Source: an uncultured Nocardioides sp. (GTDB lineage: Bacteria > Actinomycetota > Actinomycetes > Propionibacteriales > Nocardioidaceae). From it: 8,069 bases of DNA. The stretch lies in the NCBI RefSeq assembly GCF_946885725.1, contig NZ_CAMPGZ010000190.1, forward strand, positions 1 to 8,069, given 5' to 3'. Position 1 is the stretch's first letter, and each line of letters opens with the position of its first letter. Below, piece by piece: positions 4,922-8,069 of the stretch. The notes under the pieces are model-generated. The model made no database searches and was not told the origin of the DNA. It saw only the letters and a program-made list of their open reading frames with translations. A program made the position numbers and the translations under genes.

Positions 4922-6106
4922 TCAGCCGGCCAGCAGCTCGCCCACCAGACGCAGCCCGTCGAGGTCGTGCACGTCGGAGGACAGCGCGGGTACGTCGGCC
5001 GACGGCACCTGCGGGTGCGCCGCGGTGAAGCGCCGGCGTAGCCGCTGCTCGCGCGCCACCAGCCGGGTGCGCTCGGCGTGCAGGCGCAGCAGCCCCGCCG
5101 TGAGGCCCTCCGGTGCGTCCGTCGTACCGCTGTCCAGGCGCTCCGCCGCCGCGGTCGCCTGCTCCCCGGACAGCCCGGACAGGAACACCTGGCTCACCCG
5201 GTTGACCACGAGCCCGGCGAGCGGCATCTGCTCGGCGCCGAGGCGCTCGACGAAGTACGCCGCCTCGCGGAGCGCGTCCGGCTCCGGCGCGGCGATGACC
5301 AGGAACGCCGTACCGTCCGCCTGCAGCAGCTCGAACGTCTTGGTGGCCCGCGCCCGGAAGCCGCCGAACAAGGTGTCGAACGCGGCGACGAACGTCTGCA
5401 TGTCGCGCAGCACCTGAGCGCCGAGGATCTTGGTCAGCGCGTTGGTCATCACGCCGAAGCCCGCGGTCATCAGCCGTGCCGGACCCTTCGCCGGCGCGAG
5501 CAGCAGCCGGATGAACCGGCCGTCGAGGAAGCTGCTCAGCCGTTCGGGCGCGTCGAGGAAGTCCAGCGCCGAGCGGGACGGCGGGGTGTCGACGACGATC
5601 AGGTCCCAGCGGCCGGACTTGCGCGCGTCCTGGTGGAGCTGGCCGAGCTTCTCCATCGCCATGTACTCCTGCGTGCCGGCGAACGAGCTCGAGAGCGCCT
5701 GGTAGAAGGGGTTCGCGAGGATCTGCGCGGCCTTCTCGGGGCTGGCCTGGGACTCGACGACCTCGTCGAAGGTCCGCTTCATGTCCAGCATCATCGCGTC
5801 GAGCGAGCCGCCCGCGTCAGGCTGGACGCCGGGCACCGGCCGCGGCGTGTTGTCGAGCTGCTCGATCCCCATCGACTGGGCGAGCCGGCGGGCCGGGTCG
5901 ATGGTGAGCACGACGACCTTGCGACCGCGCTCGGCGGCGCGCAGCGCCAGGCTGGCCGAGGTCGTGGTCTTGCCGACGCCTCCGGAGCCGCAGCACACGA
6001 TGATCTGCGTTTCCGGGTCGTCGAGGAGCCGGTCGACCTCCAGCGCCGGGCCGGTCTCCTGCCGGCTGGCGAGAGGGCCGATGCGCTCTCGGCTCTGCGG
6101 GGTCAT
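4922..6106 (-). CDS. Get3/ArsA-like ATPase, subunit B (Rv3680-like)
   Basis: A 394-residue SIMIBI-class P-loop ATPase. Walker A is G40-S-G-G-V-G-K-T47. Position 41, where Get3, ArsA and MinD carry the signature lysine that reaches the partner's phosphates, is Ser. Switch I is intact (TIDPAR, D70), and so is switch II (D173-T-P-P-S). Between switch II and the FLVIAAPEPDALREA segment (268-282) is a long hydrophobic, Met/Phe/Leu-rich stretch at about 187-258, where Get3 holds its client-binding helices. There is no CxxC zinc motif; the only cysteines are C38-C39 just before the P-loop. The gene follows subunit A by 49 bp and has a good ribosome binding site. A heterodimer with subunit A is likely. 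Clients are unknown; older annotations as an anion transporter are not supported by anything visible here. Confidence 0.9.
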   Translation of the reverse strand: MTPQSRERIGPLASRQETGPALEVDRLLDDPETQIIVCCGSGGVGKTTTSASLALRAAERGRKVVVLTIDPARRLAQSMGIEQLDNTPRPVPGVQPDAGGSLDAMMLDMKRTFDEVVESQASPEKAAQILANPFYQALSSSFAGTQEYMAMEKLGQLHQDARKSGRWDLIVVDTPPSRSALDFLDAPERLSSFLDGRFIRLLLAPAKGPARLMTAGFGVMTNALTKILGAQVLRDMQTFVAAFDTLFGGFRARATKTFELLQADGTAFLVIAAPEPDALREAAYFVERLGAEQMPLAGLVVNRVSQVFLSGLSGEQATAAAERLDSGTTDAPEGLTAGLLRLHAERTRLVAREQRLRRRFTAAHPQVPSADVPALSSDVHDLDGLRLVGELLAG

Positions 6107-6112
6107 GCAGGG

Positions 6113-6117
6113 TCCCC
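6113..6117 (-). promoter_or_regulatory. Ribosome binding site of ATPase subunit B
   Basis: GGGGA on the minus strand lies 6 nt before the ATG at 6106 and supports that start. Confidence 0.55.
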
Positions 6118-6120
6118 GGC

Positions 6121-6140
6121 GCGGAGCGAGCGAAGCGAGT
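6121..6140. repeat. Low-complexity GCGAGCGAAGCGAG element in the ATPase spacer
   Basis: The spacer contains GGAGCGAGCGAAGCGAGT, built from overlapping GCGAG/GCGAAG units and including GCGAAGC, a sequence known to form an unusually stable mini-hairpin. Similar stretches are, from memory, scattered between genes in some actinobacteria. Only one copy is in this window. Confidence 0.35.
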
Positions 6141-6155
6141 GGCGTGTTGGGGTGC

Positions 6156-7148
6156 TCATGCCATCCCCTGGTCCACGAGGTCGGCGGCGAGCTCGTAGAG
6201 CCCGCCGAGGTCGATGCCGTCGGGCTGCCGGTCGAGCTCGTAGGTGGGTACGTCGAGCTCCGCGATGCGCTCGCGCTGCTCGTCCTCGAGGGCGCGGCGC
6301 TCGGCGTGGTCGCGGGCCTCGAGCAGCAGCCCGTCGACGAGCTGCGGCGTGACGTCGATGCCGGCCTTGACGAGATCGGCCTCGATCTGCGCGCGCGGCA
6401 GGGTCCCGGCGAGGGCGGCCGCGCGTGCCTCGTCGTCGAGCTCGCGGCGACGTACCAGGTTGACGACGACCCCGCCGACCGGCAGCCCGTCCTTGGTGAG
6501 CTCCGCGATGCCGTCCGCGGTCTCCTGCACCGGCATGTCCTCGAGGACGGTGACGAGGTGGACGCGGGTGCGCTCGGAGCGGAGCAGGGTCATGATCGAG
6601 TCCGCCTGGCTGCGGATCGGGCCGACCTTGGCGAGGCCGGCGAGCTCGCTGTTGACGTTGAGGAACTGCGCGATGCGGCCGGTCGGCGGCGCGTCGAGGA
6701 CGACCGCGTCGTAGTGGCGCTGGTTCTTGCCGCGCCGGTTGCGGTGCACCGCCTCGTAGACCTTGCCCGTGAGCAGCACGTCGCGCACGCCCGGCGCGAT
6801 CGTCGTGGCGAAGTCGATGACACCGAACTTGTCGAGGGCGCGGCCGGCCCGGCCGAGGCGGTAGTACATCGCGAGGTACTCCAACAGCGCCGACTCCGGG
6901 TCGATCGCCAGCGCGTAGAGGCTGCCGCCCGCGTCGCCCGGGGCGCTGGCGATGCGGCGCTCCTCGTAGGGCAGAGGAGGTACGTCGAAGAGCTGGGCGA
7001 TGCCCTGGCGCCCCTCGACCTCGCACAGCAGCACCTGCCGGCCGCGGCTGGCCAGACCCAGCGCGAGCGCCGCGGCGACCGTGGTCTTGCCGGTGCCGCC
7101 CTTGCCGCTCACGATGTGCAGGCGCACGCCCGGCCAGTCGGAGCTCAT
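6156..7148 (-). CDS. Get3/ArsA-like ATPase, subunit A (Rv3679-like)
   Basis: A 330-residue SIMIBI-class ATPase. Walker A is complete (G15-K16-G-G-T-G-K21-T-T23), including the signature lysine K16. Switch II is present (D152-A-P-P-T-G-R). Switch I is altered: where subunit B has T-I-D-P-A, this protein has E-V-E-G-R, with E46 at the Asp position. The hydrophobic insertion of subunit B is absent: switch II to the HLVTVLEDMPVQET segment (197-210) is about 46 residues, against about 95 in B. No CxxC motif is present. It is the first gene of the pair, with TAACCT exactly 7 nt before its ATG and no Shine-Dalgarno sequence, so a leaderless transcript is likely. In M. tuberculosis the homologous pair is Rv3679-Rv3680. 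Confidence 0.9.
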   Translation of the reverse strand: MSSDWPGVRLHIVSGKGGTGKTTVAAALALGLASRGRQVLLCEVEGRQGIAQLFDVPPLPYEERRIASAPGDAGGSLYALAIDPESALLEYLAMYYRLGRAGRALDKFGVIDFATTIAPGVRDVLLTGKVYEAVHRNRRGKNQRHYDAVVLDAPPTGRIAQFLNVNSELAGLAKVGPIRSQADSIMTLLRSERTRVHLVTVLEDMPVQETADGIAELTKDGLPVGGVVVNLVRRRELDDEARAAALAGTLPRAQIEADLVKAGIDVTPQLVDGLLLEARDHAERRALEDEQRERIAELDVPTYELDRQPDGIDLGGLYELAADLVDQGMA

Positions 7149-7155
7149 GACGTCG

Positions 7156-7161
7156 AGGTTA
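7156..7161 (-). promoter_or_regulatory. Putative -10 box of the ATPase operon
   Basis: TAACCT on the minus strand matches TANNNT and ends 7 nt before the ATG at 7148. This predicts a leaderless message starting at the start codon. No clear -35 box is seen 17-18 nt upstream. Confidence 0.5.
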
Positions 7162-7267
7162 GTAGGGGGCTCGTGACCCGCAGCGCGTGATCCTGCTCAT
7201 GTGCGGCGCCGCCGCGCCGTCCGGCGTACCTGTGTGGCAACCAGCCGTGCCGACCCCCCTCGGCCGT

Positions 7268-7295
7268 GGCTAGGGTGACCACACCTGGCCTAGCC
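7268..7295 (+). promoter_or_regulatory. scoA promoter/operator: perfect dyad overlapping a -10 box
   Basis: GGCTAGG (7268-7274) and CCTAGCC (7289-7295) are perfect arms whose centres lie 21 bp apart, two helical turns. The left arm overlaps TAGGGT (7271-7276), a TANNNT -10 candidate that would start transcription near 7283. An inner GGTG-ACCA-CACC (7274-7285) could extend this into a stem-loop. The arrangement suits a dimeric repressor. Confidence 0.45.
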
Positions 7296-7302
7296 GGCGT
7301 TG

Positions 7303-7308
7303 AGGAGG
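7303..7308 (+). promoter_or_regulatory. Ribosome binding site of scoA
   Basis: AGGAGG, a full anti-16S match, lies 6 nt before the GTG at 7315. It is the strongest ribosome binding site in the window and decides the non-ATG start. Confidence 0.85.
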
Positions 7309-7314
7309 AGTGTC

Positions 7315-8069
7315 GTGGACAAGGTGGTGGGCTCGGCCGCGGAAGCGGTCGCGGACATCGCGTCGGGGTCGACCCTGGCCGTGGGTGGCTTCGGGTTGTG
7401 CGGGATCCCGTCGGTGCTGATCGACGCGCTGCTGGAGCAGGGCGCGGACGAGCTCGAGGCGGTGTCGAACAACTGCGGCGTGGACGAGTGGGGTCTGGGA
7501 CGGCTGCTGTTCGCGAAGCGGATCCGCCGGATGATCTCCTCCTACGTCGGGGAGAACAAGGAGTTCGCGCGGCAGTACCTCTCCGGCGAGCTCGAGGTCG
7601 AGCTGACCCCGCAGGGCACGCTGGCCGAGCGGATGCGCGCCGGCGGGTCGGGGATCCCGGCGTTCTTCACCGCGACCGGGGTCGGCACCCAGGTGGCCGA
7701 GGGCGGGCTGCCGTGGAAGTACGACGCCCAGGGCAACGTGATCGTGTCCTCGCCGCCGAAGGAGGTGCGCACGTTCAACACCGCGGAGGGCGAGAAGGAG
7801 TTCGTGCTCGAGGAGGCGATCGTCGCCGACTACGGCCTGGTGCGGGCCTGGAAGGGCGACCGGCACGGCAACCTCGTCTACCGGATGTCCGCGCAGAACT
7901 TCAACCCGCTGGCCGCGATGTGCGGACGGATCACGATCGCCGAGGTGGAGAACCTCGTCGAGCCCGGTGAGATCGACCCGGCGCAGGTGCACACCCCGGG
8001 TGTGTTCGTGCAGCGGGTGGTGGCGTTGACGCCGGAGCAGGCGGCGGACAAGCGGATCGAGAAGAGGAC
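7315..8069 (+). CDS. scoA: Succinyl-CoA:3-ketoacid CoA-transferase subunit A (3' end just beyond the window)
   Basis: A GTG-initiated frame stays open for 251 codons to the right edge. It encodes the alpha subunit of the enzyme that moves CoA from succinyl-CoA to acetoacetate (or a related 3-oxoacid) in ketone body and short-chain acid use. The CoA-transferase signature GGFGLCGIP is at 24-32. Other family blocks are SNNCGVDEWGLG (51-62), SSYVGENKEF, the ELTPQGTLAERMRAGG block, ATGVGTQVAEGG and NFNPLAAM. The catalytic Glu belongs to the B subunit, which should follow outside the window. Family members end shortly after a KRIEKR-like sequence, and the window stops within that motif, so only a few codons should be missing. 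It is divergent from the ATPase operon with 166 bp between starts and is probably unrelated to it in function. Transferases for other 3-oxoacids, such as 3-oxoadipate, are close relatives. Confidence 0.93.
   Translation, partial: MDKVVGSAAEAVADIASGSTLAVGGFGLCGIPSVLIDALLEQGADELEAVSNNCGVDEWGLGRLLFAKRIRRMISSYVGENKEFARQYLSGELEVELTPQGTLAERMRAGGSGIPAFFTATGVGTQVAEGGLPWKYDAQGNVIVSSPPKEVRTFNTAEGEKEFVLEEAIVADYGLVRAWKGDRHGNLVYRMSAQNFNPLAAMCGRITIAEVENLVEPGEIDPAQVHTPGVFVQRVVALTPEQAADKRIEKR

Larger units (their letters stand above)
6103..6159 (-). other. 18-codon ORF bridging the two ATPase genes
   Basis: An ATG at 6159 overlaps the TGA of subunit A (ATGA). Its frame, MSTPTRHSLRSLRAGDPA, ends in a TGA that overlaps the ATG of subunit B, again as ATGA. 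AGGGG lies 5 nt before the ATG. It may be a translational coupling device and not a functional peptide, or it may be chance. Confidence 0.3.

Noticed and set aside
5078..7190. Long plus-strand ORFs (424 and 469 codons) opposite the ATPases
   Set aside because: Shadow frames. They are rich in Arg, Gly, Val and Ala, have no motifs, and cross the boundary between two well-supported minus-strand genes.
7266..7992. 234-codon plus-strand and 240-codon minus-strand ORFs over scoA
   Set aside because: Neither has family motifs. The third frame, from GTG 7315, encodes a clear CoA-transferase.
1..8069. CRISPR arrays, insertion sequences, integrases, attachment sites, toxin-antitoxin or phage genes
   Set aside because: I looked for spaced direct repeats, terminal inverted repeats with transposase frames, and recombinase motifs and found none. 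Although a tRNA gene is present, no integrase or duplicated tRNA end is seen.

Overview
The window comes from the chromosome of a high-GC Gram-positive bacterium (Actinomycetota). The evidence is strong G/C at third codon positions, a WhiB-family iron-sulfur regulator (a family confined to actinobacteria and their phages), a PASTA-bearing class A penicillin-binding protein of the PonA2 type, and several genes with leaderless-type starts. My guess is a Nocardioides-like member of the Propionibacteriales, but this is not proven from the sequence. I see no sign of mobile DNA, phage or CRISPR.

Layout from left to right: (i) the 5' end of an unrecognised minus-strand gene running off the left edge (1-124); (ii) a strong tRNA terminator and a tRNA-Pro(CGG) gene on the minus strand (155-282); (iii) a membrane-anchored metallophosphoesterase on the minus strand (324-1271); (iv) a plus-strand GatB/YqeY-domain protein (1298-1756), with only 26 bp between the two divergent starts; (v) a bifunctional penicillin-binding protein, ponA2-like, on the minus strand (1834-4212); (vi) a 345-bp divergent control region; (vii) a WhiB4/WblA-type regulator on the plus strand (4558-4875); (viii) two paired Get3/ArsA-like ATPases on the minus strand (4922-6106 and 6156-7148); (ix) on the plus strand, the nearly complete A subunit of a succinyl-CoA:3-ketoacid CoA-transferase running off the right edge (7315-8069).

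The core (ATPase A, ATPase B, whiB4, ponA2, metallophosphoesterase) has the same gene order and relative orientation as Mycobacterium tuberculosis Rv3679-Rv3683, as I remember that locus. Streptomyces keeps a similar block around wblA. The conserved block brings together a redox-responsive Fe-S regulator, a peptidoglycan synthase and a two-subunit ATPase that looks like a membrane-protein targeting factor, which suggests an envelope/redox homeostasis module. The most interesting molecular feature is that the two ATPases have complementary defects in their nucleotide sites and only one carries a long hydrophobic insertion, which predicts an asymmetric heterodimer. Other notable features are a repeated A-N3-T, N7, ATG geometry at starts lacking a Shine-Dalgarno sequence, perfect dyads in the promoters of ponA2, whiB4 and scoA, and an 18-codon ORF bridging the two ATPase genes.
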